A stretch of 63,561 bases of DNA from a virus, in IMG/VR virus record IMGVR_UViG_3300044801_000216, positions 1 to 63,561 of that record; one strand, given 5' to 3'. The notes beneath the pieces were generated by a model, which did no database searches, had not been told where the DNA came from, and was given only the letters and a program-made list of their open reading frames with translations. Shown here piece by piece: positions 1 to 8,566 of this stretch. Both the position numbers and the translations under genes were made by a program. Position 1 is the first letter of the stretch. The number at the start of each line of letters is the position of its first letter.

Positions 1-127
1 CTCTCGCTGGAACCGATTCAGGGCAACAGCCTGACCGAGTTCATTCGCTCGATCGAGGGACTGACGGGGAAGCAGGGACAGCAGATCTTAGGCTCCGGAT
101 TGGCGCAAGAGCAGTCGGGTGTGAACT
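1..127. repeat. Terminal direct repeat, left copy (circular joint)
   Basis: The first 127 bases are identical to positions 63435-63561. The open frame that enters here without a start continues upstream in the same frame from a GTG with a good ribosome binding site at 63399, so the repeat most likely marks assembly of a circular or circularly permuted molecule. An overlap of exactly 127 bases is a common assembler k-mer length (general knowledge). A true physical end here would cut a gene in half. Confidence 0.9.
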
Positions 128-579
128 CGGTGGCGCCCGTGCTGTCGTTGCTGACCAAATTGGTCAGTGGCGACCAGGCGGACATCACACAAGCCACTCA
201 GCCCGAGATCGACCAGATCACGCAGCAGTTCGACCAGGTAAGAAACCTGGTGTCGATGCAGCCCAGAGGCGGTGGAAAGACAACCGCGCTGGCGGAGGCT
301 CCGTTTCAGAAGTCTGCGTCGATCCAGCGCATGCAGGGCGACATGCGGACCAAAGCGGCCGGTGAACTAGGGACGTTAGGGACTAACCTGGCCGGCCTGG
401 GGTTGAACGAAGCGGGCCTGGGAGCGGGGCTGGAGAGTACGTCCGCCAACATCGCGCTCACCAAGGAAGGACAGGATTACAGCCAGCCGGGCATATTCCA
501 AGACATACTTGGCACTCTTCAAACAGTTTCCGGTCTTGGCAGCGCAGCGGCGCAAGCAAAGTACGCGGGGTTGTTCTAA
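1..579 (+). CDS. Putative virion/ejection protein (3' part; gene starts at 63399)
   Basis: This is the main part of a 204-residue protein that starts at GTG 63399, crosses the circular joint in frame and stops at 579. It is rich in Gln, Gly, Ala and Leu and has no cysteine that I can see, no signal peptide and no obvious catalytic motif. Its stop codon overlaps the ATG of the next gene (TAATG at 577-581), so the two are translationally coupled. It sits at the end of the late block, ahead of two larger proteins of similar low-complexity style, which suggests an internal or ejection protein of the particle. That role is inference from position only. Confidence 0.7.
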   Translation, partial: LSLEPIQGNSLTEFIRSIEGLTGKQGQQILGSGLAQEQSGVNSVAPVLSLLTKLVSGDQADITQATQPEIDQITQQFDQVRNLVSMQPRGGGKTTALAEAPFQKSASIQRMQGDMRTKAAGELGTLGTNLAGLGLNEAGLGAGLESTSANIALTKEGQDYSQPGIFQDILGTLQTVSGLGSAAAQAKYAGLF

Positions 580-2237
580 TGCCTACCGATACCGCTACCG
601 ACAACAACGCAATGTCAGGTCTTATCGATCGGACAAGTGGATGGGGAGGGCCCGGCGCATCTGGAGCCAATAGCGGCAGTGGCAGCGCAGGCGGCAGCGG
701 CGCGGGCGGCAGCGGCGGCAACGGCGGCAGTGGCGGCCTTGCTTCCAAACTCGTCTCGATGGCGATCGACCAGAAAGCGGCGCAGGAAAAGAAGGCTGCG
801 TTGGCCCCGTTGTCGGCGGCCAGGCTGGTCATGCAGACCTACGAGCGAGACCCCGACGCGGTAGACCCGGAAATGCTTCAGTGGTCGTTGAGCACGCTGA
901 GCGACATCGACAAGGTGATGCAGGGACAATCGCTGGGCGGTGGCAAGGGCAAAGGAGACGGCAAAGGCGGCGGAGTCAAAGGTAAACTCGGAGGCATTGG
1001 CAGCTTGCTGGCCAATATGATTACGGGCGGGTTGTCCGGCACGATGCAGGCGAACTCCAGACGGCGATCCGGAATGGCGGAAGCCGAGCGGCGCGCGGGA
1101 GCGTCGATGCCGCAAGGCAAAACTTTGACGCTGACTCCGGAAGAACGCCAGAAGCTCGAAGCCACACAGGCGGAAGCGGCGGCGGCCGAGAAGCTGAAGA
1201 TTCAGGAGGCCGAAGACACCTACAAGCGCAAGGCCAACCAGCAGGTCTACGAGCAAGAACTGGACCGTCTTATCGAAGCCGGACTGGACCCCATACGCGC
1301 TGCCGAAGAAGCCAACGCGATCGCGGCGGGAAGATCGATCCCGGCGGCGTCGAGGACGGCTGCCGCCGCACCGGCAAAGAAGCAGACGGCGGCCGAGATC
1401 GCGCATCAGGCATATGCCGACAAGCATGGGCTCGACGCATCCAAACTGACCGCCGAGCAGAAGATCAAGGCGGTGCAGGAAGCGAAGCCGACCGGACGCG
1501 CATCCGCCAATGCCGCCGGCGCCGATCCGGAAGTGAAGTTCACCGACAACGAATTACGATCTCAAGCCCGGTTGTCTCTTATCACCAAGCACGACCCAAA
1601 CTTCGGAACCAGGAACCCCAAGTTGACGGCCCGCTTCGGCGCGATCAAAGCCGAAGAGATCGAGAAGATGGGCGGCCCACAAGCCGTAGCCGCGGCACAG
1701 GCCAAGTACGCGGGCGAAACGCACAATCTGTCTGGACTGCTGCGGCTTCAGAGCCAAATGCGAGCGGCCAAATCCGGTACCGACTTGGAAATCGACCGGC
1801 TGAAGCGGTTGAGCAACAGTGTGGACTTGGATTCGGTTGCCCGCTACAACAGCTTCGAGCAGTTCCTATCGGCCAACCTGACCGACAATCCCGATCTGGC
1901 GCGCTTTAGAGAAGCGTTGGTGGCCGCGCGCTACCGCTACAACAGCATGATCTCTTCTTTCAGATCGAGCGGCGGATCGGCTACCAACCAAGTGCGAAGC
2001 GAGACCGCCGAGGAGATCATCAATCGCTCCATGGCGCGCGGAGCTTTGAATGCCGCCGCGGACGAGATGAAGGTGGGACTTCAGAACGTGATGTCCGGAT
2101 TGGACCAGGCGGTCGTGTCCACGGAGAACGAACTATCGGGCAAAGTGTCGGCGGATAAGCCAAATGCTGCATCGGCATCCGGCGTTAAAGTCAAGGTGTG
2201 GGACGATAAGCAAGGTAAGTTCGTGGAGGCGAAGTAA
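579..2237 (+). CDS. Putative internal virion (ejection) protein, 552 aa
   Basis: The protein has a Gly/Ser-rich low-complexity stretch at about residues 20-55, a second glycine/lysine-rich stretch near 115-140, and a long Ala/Glu/Lys/Gln-rich, probably helical region from about 180 to 300. No enzyme motif is visible. It starts in an overlap with the preceding stop and its own stop overlaps the next ATG (TAATG at 2235-2239), so three genes in a row are coupled. Large helical, low-complexity proteins at the end of a short-tailed phage structural block are often ejection proteins; I infer this role from size, composition and place. No family is recognised. Confidence 0.65.
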   Translation: MPTDTATDNNAMSGLIDRTSGWGGPGASGANSGSGSAGGSGAGGSGGNGGSGGLASKLVSMAIDQKAAQEKKAALAPLSAARLVMQTYERDPDAVDPEMLQWSLSTLSDIDKVMQGQSLGGGKGKGDGKGGGVKGKLGGIGSLLANMITGGLSGTMQANSRRRSGMAEAERRAGASMPQGKTLTLTPEERQKLEATQAEAAAAEKLKIQEAEDTYKRKANQQVYEQELDRLIEAGLDPIRAAEEANAIAAGRSIPAASRTAAAAPAKKQTAAEIAHQAYADKHGLDASKLTAEQKIKAVQEAKPTGRASANAAGADPEVKFTDNELRSQARLSLITKHDPNFGTRNPKLTARFGAIKAEEIEKMGGPQAVAAAQAKYAGETHNLSGLLRLQSQMRAAKSGTDLEIDRLKRLSNSVDLDSVARYNSFEQFLSANLTDNPDLARFREALVAARYRYNSMISSFRSSGGSATNQVRSETAEEIINRSMARGALNAAADEMKVGLQNVMSGLDQAVVSTENELSGKVSADKPNAASASGVKVKVWDDKQGKFVEAK

Positions 2238-3688
2238 TGCCTCAGACCTACCGCGTCGGGGACACCGACTATCAGTTTCCCGACGACTACACGGACGAGA
2301 AGGTGCAGGGTATCTTGTCCGCGCAGGGAATTATCAAAACCGGCAAGAAAGAGAAGCCCGGTTTCTGGTCGCAGTTGGGCACGCAAGCCAAATCGTTCGC
2401 GGGCACGCTCGTATCCGACATCGCCTCCGCACCTGGCGCTCTCGTACAAGCCGGGTCCCATCCGATCGACGCAGTAAGCGGCATCCTGAAAACTCAAGGT
2501 AAGGAGTTCGAGGAAGCCAAGTCCTCTTTCAAGAAGGGCGAGTACGCGCACGCGCTGCGGCATGGACTAGGATACCTTGTTCCGATCGCCGGTCCCGCCG
2601 CTTCCGAAGCCGGAGCCGAGATGGAACGCGGCGAATACGGCAAAAGCTTGGCTCACACGGCGGAGTTGAGCCCGCTGCCAGAGACCGCCGCCGGCAAACT
2701 CTTCGGGTTGAGTAAGAAGCTGGCTCGACCGGTGGCTGAAGCGGCGGCGAAGTCGGTATACGAAGCCGAGTTGAAACCTGGAATGAAGATGTCCTTGGCG
2801 CAGCGAGGAGAGGTTGTAGAGCGCGGTCTGAAGGGCGAACTGCCCATTGAGAAGAGTTCTTTGGACGTGCTTCAGAAGGAGATCGATTCCAACAGGCAAC
2901 ATATCGTGGATCTGACCAAGGACCCGGCATCGCCGTACAGCGAGCGCTCCGTGCCCGTAGCCGACGTTCTCATGCCCGTTGACAAATGGATTAACCGCGT
3001 GGCCAGAGTGGACAAGCGGGCGGCCAAGGCGCTCCAGCGTGCGCGCGATACATGGGCGGAGTCTCTTGGTTACGAGGCTCCTACGGCGGCCAAGAAAGTA
3101 CCCACGTCTATTTTGGAACCGTCCGGCAAACCTCTTACGAAAACCGTTGCCGGCACACCCGGCCGGGCGGAGACGACGATCGCCGAAGCGCAGCAACTCA
3201 AAGACGACCTGTACGCAGTCATCAACAGCGGCGCTTATGCCGAAACCGCCGAGCCCGGCACGATGACGGCGGGACGCAAACTGGCTGCACGCGGTATGAA
3301 GCGTGGTATTGAGAAGTCGATCCCCGAAGAACCAATACAGGCGATCAACCACGCGATCGAGACCGACATTCGTTTGAAGGAAGCGATCAACAGCGCCGTC
3401 AAAAGGCACCCCAGTTGGATCAACGACTGGGCGGTGTTCGTATTGGGCGCCGGTGTGGGAGAAGCAATCGGAGCTATGGTTGGAGGCGGAGCCGCGCGCG
3501 GTATCGGCGGGGGCGCTGGGGTAGCCGTAGGAGCGCTTACCCGCATGGCCGCCCGCAACCCAAGAATCATGAGCCGTCTGGCGATCGCGCTGAACCGCAG
3601 CGGCATACCCACCACCGGTTTTATCCGCGGCACATCGATTGCCGCGCGCACTGTTGCGATTGGGGCCAGGGAGCGTGATAATAACTGA
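2237..3688 (+). CDS. Putative internal virion protein, 483 aa
   Basis: The N-terminus (MPQTYRVGDTDYQFPDDYTD) matches a short module seen at the start of many phage internal proteins, where a Tyr-x-Phe-Pro-Asp segment is followed by a small helix. A Gly/Ala-rich hydrophobic stretch near residues 400-440 could cross a membrane. The middle is helical and charged. It is the last large gene of the late block and is coupled to the gene before it. A role in genome delivery is plausible from these features, but no catalytic motif (for example a transglycosylase Glu motif) could be identified with confidence. Confidence 0.65.
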   Translation: MPQTYRVGDTDYQFPDDYTDEKVQGILSAQGIIKTGKKEKPGFWSQLGTQAKSFAGTLVSDIASAPGALVQAGSHPIDAVSGILKTQGKEFEEAKSSFKKGEYAHALRHGLGYLVPIAGPAASEAGAEMERGEYGKSLAHTAELSPLPETAAGKLFGLSKKLARPVAEAAAKSVYEAELKPGMKMSLAQRGEVVERGLKGELPIEKSSLDVLQKEIDSNRQHIVDLTKDPASPYSERSVPVADVLMPVDKWINRVARVDKRAAKALQRARDTWAESLGYEAPTAAKKVPTSILEPSGKPLTKTVAGTPGRAETTIAEAQQLKDDLYAVINSGAYAETAEPGTMTAGRKLAARGMKRGIEKSIPEEPIQAINHAIETDIRLKEAINSAVKRHPSWINDWAVFVLGAGVGEAIGAMVGGGAARGIGGGAGVAVGALTRMAARNPRIMSRLAIALNRSGIPTTGFIRGTSIAARTVAIGARERDNN

Positions 3689-3699
3689 AGGCCACCCTC

Positions 3700-3999
3700 A
3701 TGAACGGATTGAACTCGGATTTATCCCTCCCCGCCACGACTACTTCCCAGCAGGACCTGACCACCGCCGGCCAGCGCCGGGTGAACCTCTTGTGGGAGTA
3801 CACCCAAGCCATCATCGCGATCGTCGTCACCGTTTGCACGATGACGGCGGGGGCCTACGCGACGTTCAACAAGAGCGAGACCCCGCCTGTGCTTAACATC
3901 TCGTTCGGCATGGTGATCGGGTTCTATTTCAGCCGGACGAATCACGCGGCCATCGGAGGCATTGGCAAGAAGCCGTCGCAAGATTACGAGGGACGGTAG
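3700..3999 (+). CDS. Holin-like small membrane protein, 99 aa
   Basis: Two hydrophobic segments are visible, at about residues 30-52 (around IIAIVVTVCTMTAGAY) and 62-82 (around VLNISFGMVIGFYF), joined by a short polar turn, with a hydrophilic N-terminus and a basic, glycine-containing C-terminus. Size and topology fit a class II holin or a holin-like late membrane protein. It ends only 5 bases before the end of the convergent minus-strand block, with no clear terminator between. A second holin-like gene lies at 37824-38027, so which one triggers lysis is unclear. Confidence 0.6.
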   Translation: MNGLNSDLSLPATTTSQQDLTTAGQRRVNLLWEYTQAIIAIVVTVCTMTAGAYATFNKSETPPVLNISFGMVIGFYFSRTNHAAIGGIGKKPSQDYEGR

Positions 4000-4004
4000 C
4001 CGTT

Positions 4005-4403
4005 CTACTCCATGTCGAACGCCAGCAGCCTGCTGGACAAAAAGGGCTTGCCTTCCGAATATGCCTGCGCGATCGTATCGGCGGGCACGCCCAAAGCGAG
4101 CAGCCGTTCCTTGCTCAATGTCTGGCGAGTTTGATACCCGTGATACTCGAACCCGCACAGGCCGTGCTTGAAGCCGGTCAATTCATACGCATGGCAGATG
4201 GCCGCCAGTTCTTCGCGGATTTCGGACTCGCGTTCCTTCAGCTCGCTCTGTTTGGCGCTATTGGCTACTCCTTCCTTGAGCAGCTTGACGGCGTGGCGCA
4301 TCGTTTCGGTGTCGTCGATCACGCTCGCTAAGGGTAGTTTCGAGTTGGCGGCGCTGGTGAAGCGCGGCGCCTTGGTGGGTTCGGATTCGGTTTCTTTCGG
4401 CAC
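4005..4403 (-). CDS. Hypothetical protein, 132 aa
   Basis: Starts at GTG 4403 with AAGGAG just upstream. It is helical and charged through residues 30-75 and has a single conserved-looking Cys-His segment (AAICHAYELTGFKHGLCGFE). It is the last gene of the minus-strand replication block, 3 bases after the DNA polymerase. The Tyr/Gln-rich C-terminal half is compact enough for a small domain, but no family is recognised. A polymerase accessory role would be a guess from position. Confidence 0.6.
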   Translation of the reverse strand: MPKETESEPTKAPRFTSAANSKLPLASVIDDTETMRHAVKLLKEGVANSAKQSELKERESEIREELAAICHAYELTGFKHGLCGFEYHGYQTRQTLSKERLLALGVPADTIAQAYSEGKPFLSSRLLAFDME

Positions 4404-4406
4404 AAG

Positions 4407-5861
4407 TTACTCCTTTTCTTTCCAGCGTTCCAGGATCTCGCAATCGGACTCTATCGGGGTCCGCCACAGACGCACACCCGTCTGGCGGTCGTCCATCACA
4501 TGATCGAACACATACTGCATCAACGAGCCCACCGATGCGGCGTAGTCTTCTTCGACCTCGGCGATGATCTGGTCGTGGACGCTCAGCAGCGCTTCGCAGT
4601 ACACATCGTTCGCGCGCAGGACTTCAAATTCGTCTTCGCACTCGGCCATGGCCAGTTTGGTTTGCTCCGCGTTGGATGCGGTGACGGCGAAGTTCTGAGC
4701 CTCTCTAAGCCCCTCGGATACCTTCCAGGACAGACTCGAACGAACCTGTGGGATGTAGCGCACCCGTCCCCAGGGGTCCCAAACAAACCCATATCTTCTT
4801 GCCCGATAGTACTGGACATCGAAGTACGGCTGGACCTCTGGATATGTTTGGTGCCAGGATTCGATGAACCGCTTGCACCACTCTTCGGTCAGCCAGTCGG
4901 GCGGCGTCATATCCGCGGCCCAGTAGTCGGTCACCAACTGGGCATGGAGACCTTTTTCGGTTGTGCCGTTCTGAATCCCGAAGTTCACCCTCTTACTGGG
5001 CAGCCGGTGCTTGTATTTGTCTACTTGCGCCGGGTCCGAGATCCCGAACGACTTCATCGCCGTGTTGGTGTGGATGTCTCCGCCCGCGTTGTAGATCCGG
5101 ATCATCGATCGAGCGTCGGCCAGGTGCGCGAGGTCGCGGATCTCCATCTGGGAGAAATCGACGCTGACCAGTCGGGTGCCCGGCGACGCCATAAACGCGC
5201 CGCGGATACGGGCCCCCAGATTGGAACGGATAGGTATTTGCTGGAGGTTTGGATTCCGGCTACTGAGCCTGCCCGTGATCGCGCGCGTGGTGGGGAAGGT
5301 AGTGTGCAAACGCCATGTAGACTCTACATGCGGCAGTTCGCACAGGGGGCACGATAGACCTTTGGGGTGCAGCCGGGCCTTTTGCGGCAGTGCGTCGCAG
5401 AATGCCGATTTGAGCTTGGCGCGTTCGCGATACTGGAGCACCAGCGGCACCACCGGATGATCGTCGCGGCACATCTCCAACTGCTTGCGTCCGGTGCTGA
5501 TACGGCCGGCGCCGGTCGTCTTGAGTTTCAGTTTGCTTCCGATGGCGAGCAAGTCGAACAGCAGGACCCGGATCTGTTCCGAGCTGGCGGCGTTGATGGT
5601 GGCGCTGCCCTGCTCTTCTTCGATGTTCGCCGCCGCCGCGCTGAAGCGGTCGAGCGCGTCCGGTGGGATGTAGGAGGCGATCCGCTTCTGAAGCTCCGCC
5701 ATCTCGGAGCCGAACTGGGAAGATAGCTCGCGCAGATAGGGCAGGTCAACGGCGATGCCGACGCGGGTCATTCTATTTAGCTGGGGCAAGACCATCAGAT
5801 CGAGCCGGCGGACGTTTTCAAGGTCCGGCCGGCCAGGCAGCGCGATGCCGTTATAGAGCAT
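4407..5861 (-). CDS. Family A DNA polymerase, polymerase domain, 484 aa
   Basis: The palm and fingers motifs of family A polymerases are present: motif A DFSQMEIR (about residue 235), motif B RLPSKRVNFGIQNG (about 290) and motif C LLSVHDQIIAEVE (about 430). The 3'-5' exonuclease is on a separate protein encoded just upstream, whose end overlaps this ATG by 11 bases. Relative to E. coli Pol I numbering, position 762 is Phe, position 766 (usually Tyr) is Asn, and the Glu of the motif C HDE is Gln. These changes may alter fidelity or speed. The perfect palindrome CATGTAGACTCTACATG lies inside this gene at 5314-5330. It should copy the phage genome. Confidence 0.93.
   Translation of the reverse strand: MLYNGIALPGRPDLENVRRLDLMVLPQLNRMTRVGIAVDLPYLRELSSQFGSEMAELQKRIASYIPPDALDRFSAAAANIEEEQGSATINAASSEQIRVLLFDLLAIGSKLKLKTTGAGRISTGRKQLEMCRDDHPVVPLVLQYRERAKLKSAFCDALPQKARLHPKGLSCPLCELPHVESTWRLHTTFPTTRAITGRLSSRNPNLQQIPIRSNLGARIRGAFMASPGTRLVSVDFSQMEIRDLAHLADARSMIRIYNAGGDIHTNTAMKSFGISDPAQVDKYKHRLPSKRVNFGIQNGTTEKGLHAQLVTDYWAADMTPPDWLTEEWCKRFIESWHQTYPEVQPYFDVQYYRARRYGFVWDPWGRVRYIPQVRSSLSWKVSEGLREAQNFAVTASNAEQTKLAMAECEDEFEVLRANDVYCEALLSVHDQIIAEVEEDYAASVGSLMQYVFDHVMDDRQTGVRLWRTPIESDCEILERWKEKE
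5316..5328. promoter_or_regulatory. 13-bp operator-like palindrome, perfect copy
   Basis: TGTAGACTCTACA, two 6-bp inverted half-sites around one central base; the symmetry extends to 8-bp arms (5314-5330). It lies within the polymerase gene, so it may act as a transcription roadblock, a partition-type site or a binding site of unknown use. Confidence 0.6.
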
Positions 5862-7224
5862 CGGCGTCCCCCTTGTAGATTCTGAACGCGCCCTTGCGCC
5901 GGCGCTCCAGATCGGCTGCGACACGTCCCGTCCAATCCGCGTCGCCGCAGGCGTAGTTGACCGCATCGGACAACTTGCAGTTGGCAATGCCTAAGATCGG
6001 ATACCGTCCCACGCGCGCTTCCACATACGCGGTCATCCACTCGTTCGACGGTTCGTTCCAGAAGTCGTTCAGCCGTTCCCAGGGGTCGTATTCGGAAGTT
6101 ATATCGGTCAACCGCAGCAGCCGGTCGAGCAACGATTCTAACTCGCCTTTGTGAACGACTTCCTTGACCCTGGTTTTGAGTCGCACACGTTCGGCGAAGC
6201 ACAGGTCTCTTTGCGCAATCCGCAAGGCTTCGATCATCCAGGTCTGCAACGCTTCGATGGAGGCCGGGCGCACGGTTTCGTTGTAACTTGTCATCGTGTG
6301 CCTGAACAGCCTGTACGCCAGCGCCTTCAGGCCTTGCGGCAGGTTGCCAAGATGAAAGGCTTCCTGCATTGTGTCGCGATAAGCTCTTACGCGGATGCCT
6401 AGCTGCCGGAGGACTTCGAGGTCGTAAGCGGCGTTGTGGAACACGACTTCTTCGGCGCAGGATAGAAGTCCCCGTAACTGGGCCAGCGCCGCGCTATCTC
6501 GAACTTGAACGAGACGGCCCATTCCAGGTTGTTCGCTGTACTGAACAGACCAAGGCGAACCTCCATGGCTCTCCGTGTCAACGGCGATTCTTGCGACCGT
6601 TTGGCCAGTTCTAAACGCAATGAGCCGGGCAACCTGATAATCATAAGTCTCCTTCGGTGGATCTTCTTCGTAACAGTAGTCCAACGGGTCGTTACGTTTC
6701 AGTCCCGCCCAGTCCTCCATGCAAATCTGCATCCAGCGCGATTCGTGCAAGCCGATAGACGGATGGTACATAGGCACCAGCCAGCCGGACCAGCCGAACA
6801 ACTTACCTACCTTGTTGGTGTGCTGTGGTATCCCGTGGTGCAATTCGAGCTTGATTCCGGGCACCAGCTTACACGCGGTAGCCCCCATCAGGATAATCTC
6901 CCGTGGATTCGTCTTCTCGATCTCATCCGGTATGTGGTGCTGCGCACAATGCAGGACTTCTTTGTCCGATGGGGTCTTGTTCGAGTCCGCCCAACAAAGT
7001 ACGGTGTTACATACGCGGACTTCCGAACGGTCAAGACCAGCTAAAGGCAGATACAGTTCGTCCCATTCTTGGCCGGTCTTGCCCACTAAGACGCGTCCGC
7101 GCAGGTTCTCGTCCTTGCCGGGACGCTCTGCGATGCAGAGGACCGCGGCCGGTTGCGGACCGTCGCCTCCGATGGCCCGATAGCGGCGCGGGCAGTGCGG
7201 ACAAGGAGTGGTCCAGTTGGGCAT
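5851..7224 (-). CDS. Uracil-DNA glycosylase / 3'-5' exonuclease fusion, 457 aa
   Basis: The N-terminal ~190 residues look like a family 4/5-type uracil-DNA glycosylase: CPHC near the start, ERPGKDENLRGRVLVGKTG in place of the GExPGxxED...G motif, further Cys residues (VCNTVLC, HCAQHH) that could bind an Fe-S cluster, and VPMYHPS as motif B. Residues ~215-450 form a DnaQ-type exonuclease with ExoI AVDTES, ExoII VFHNAAYDLEVL and ExoIII YACGD. Phage polymerases with an N-terminal UDG domain are known (SPO1); here UDG and exonuclease are joined but split from the polymerase. ATG 7224 overlaps the stop of the upstream gene (ATGA). Confidence 0.85.
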   Translation of the reverse strand: MPNWTTPCPHCPRRYRAIGGDGPQPAAVLCIAERPGKDENLRGRVLVGKTGQEWDELYLPLAGLDRSEVRVCNTVLCWADSNKTPSDKEVLHCAQHHIPDEIEKTNPREIILMGATACKLVPGIKLELHHGIPQHTNKVGKLFGWSGWLVPMYHPSIGLHESRWMQICMEDWAGLKRNDPLDYCYEEDPPKETYDYQVARLIAFRTGQTVARIAVDTESHGGSPWSVQYSEQPGMGRLVQVRDSAALAQLRGLLSCAEEVVFHNAAYDLEVLRQLGIRVRAYRDTMQEAFHLGNLPQGLKALAYRLFRHTMTSYNETVRPASIEALQTWMIEALRIAQRDLCFAERVRLKTRVKEVVHKGELESLLDRLLRLTDITSEYDPWERLNDFWNEPSNEWMTAYVEARVGRYPILGIANCKLSDAVNYACGDADWTGRVAADLERRRKGAFRIYKGDADAL

Positions 7225-7442
7225 CAGGCGGCTCGCGCCGGTTTCTCCGACGGTTTCTCCGCCGGTTCGGGCGGGTAGATAATCTGCACCAGACGTTCTT
7301 CGATCTCGTGGATCTCCACTTTGCAGCCGTAAGTGTTGGAAGTGATCCTGGCCCACGCCCAAGCGCAGGTAAGGTATCGATGGAACGACTGCACCGGGTG
7401 CCCGTCTTTGAGAAAGTCTACAGCGGTGGCTCGATACTTCAT
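7224..7442 (-). CDS. Hypothetical small protein, 72 aa
   Basis: I chose ATG 7442 (MKYRATAVDFLKDGHPV) because GGGAGGAG lies just upstream and because it gives an ATGA overlap with the ERCC4 nuclease gene before it; its own stop overlaps the ATG of the UDG fusion. The protein has a Trp-rich centre (CAWAWARI) and an Ala/Pro/Glu/Lys-rich tail. The tight coupling on both sides suggests it works with the replication and repair proteins. No family is recognised. Confidence 0.6.
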   Translation of the reverse strand: MKYRATAVDFLKDGHPVQSFHRYLTCAWAWARITSNTYGCKVEIHEIEERLVQIIYPPEPAEKPSEKPARAA

Positions 7443-8212
7443 GTGCTCCTCCCTCTCAGCCAGTTCACAATCGATCCGGCCGTCTCTTTTCCGAAGTGCT
7501 TCACGTTCCCTTTTCTGTCGGTCCATTCAACCCTGCGCCACTCTTTTTCGTCCGCGAGGCACATGTCCGCCGGGGATCTGAAGTGCTTGCCGATGTCCCA
7601 TGCCTTACTATCGATCCCCGGCACCTGCGCCGCCATCATCGTAACCGCGTTCGCTTCGCCCTGGTGAAGAATACAAGCGCCGCGCCGTTGAGCCGATGGC
7701 TCGTTCGAGAACAACACGTCGTGGCTCCGGTGAAGCTGATAGTCTTTCTGCCACCAGTGGAACCTGCTGGCATACAGGTGTGCGGTCTCCGCCAGCGAGC
7801 CAGTTCTCCAGCAAGGGACCCCGCCGCATTCGTACTGGCTGTACAGGTAACTGTCTACCTGCCTGTAGGAGATCCCGCTGCCGCGGTGGAACAACGTAGT
7901 CCACCCGCCGGCGCGACCGTTCACGATCTCTATGGCGCCGGTCTCTCCGGGGCGCCATACGCCTTCGACGATCAGCTCGACACGGTCGTAAATCCCCCAC
8001 ATGCCCTTCAGTTGGTGGCCGCTCAACCGTCTGTCCTGCATGCAGGCGATCAGGTCGGTCAGCCGCTTACGTTCATATCCGATCAGGAGCCCTTCGTTCG
8101 ACTGGATCGCCAGGTCGCCAAACTCCAGACGGACTACCGACAGGGGAAGACCGAAGCGGGAGAGCTGTTCTACCATCCCCGTGTCTTCCCGGTCGTCTAC
8201 CAGTATCGACAC
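7439..8212 (-). CDS. ERCC4/XPF-type nuclease, 257 aa
   Basis: The N-terminus carries the ERCC4 nuclease signature: ILVDDRED, then GDLAI, then GYERKRLTDLI and a basic helix with QDRRLSGH. This is the acid-acid-ERK arrangement of XPF/Mus81-type endonucleases. The last ~60 residues (AAQVPGIDSKAWDIGKHF) could be a helix-hairpin-helix DNA-binding unit. Such enzymes cut branched DNA; in a phage it may process replication forks or recombination intermediates before packaging. It lies in an operon with polymerase and helicase genes and overlaps the next gene by 4 bases. Confidence 0.85.
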   Translation of the reverse strand: MSILVDDREDTGMVEQLSRFGLPLSVVRLEFGDLAIQSNEGLLIGYERKRLTDLIACMQDRRLSGHQLKGMWGIYDRVELIVEGVWRPGETGAIEIVNGRAGGWTTLFHRGSGISYRQVDSYLYSQYECGGVPCWRTGSLAETAHLYASRFHWWQKDYQLHRSHDVLFSNEPSAQRRGACILHQGEANAVTMMAAQVPGIDSKAWDIGKHFRSPADMCLADEKEWRRVEWTDRKGNVKHFGKETAGSIVNWLRGRST

Positions 8213-8217
8213 AGGGG

Positions 8218-8547
8218 TTAGTTCCTTATCAGCGGTCCACGCGGGCCTGATTGACCTGGCACGACGATTTTGCGTTCCTGCGCGGCGCGCTGTTCCTTCA
8301 TCTTCAGCTCGAATTCGGCGCGTTCTACTTGCGCGTCTTCAATCGTTTTTCGGACCATCTCCTTGTAAGCGTCGGTCCGCTTACCCGGATCGCGCTGCCC
8401 GAAGAGCCTGGTGACGAGCATCTCGCAGAACGTGACGTTGTTCGAGATCAGGTTGCGGCTGATGTTCATATGGCTCACGTACTCGACTTGTTCGAGCAGG
8501 GCCTGTTCGATCTGGTTCGCGGTGACGCGGTCTTTCTGCTTTTTCAC
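8218..8547 (-). CDS. Hypothetical helical protein, 109 aa
   Basis: I prefer GTG 8547 (reads MKKQKDRVTANQIEQ) because ACGGAG lies 8-13 bases upstream and because it avoids a 53-base overlap with the previous gene that a start at 8619 would need. The protein is highly charged with a long likely coiled coil (about 65-95) and a basic, Pro/Gly-containing tail. No motif is recognised. It sits between glycosyltransferase and nuclease genes. Confidence 0.6.
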   Translation of the reverse strand: MKKQKDRVTANQIEQALLEQVEYVSHMNISRNLISNNVTFCEMLVTRLFGQRDPGKRTDAYKEMVRKTIEDAQVERAEFELKMKEQRAAQERKIVVPGQSGPRGPLIRN

Positions 8548-8566
8548 TTGGTTAATCTCCGTGCGG

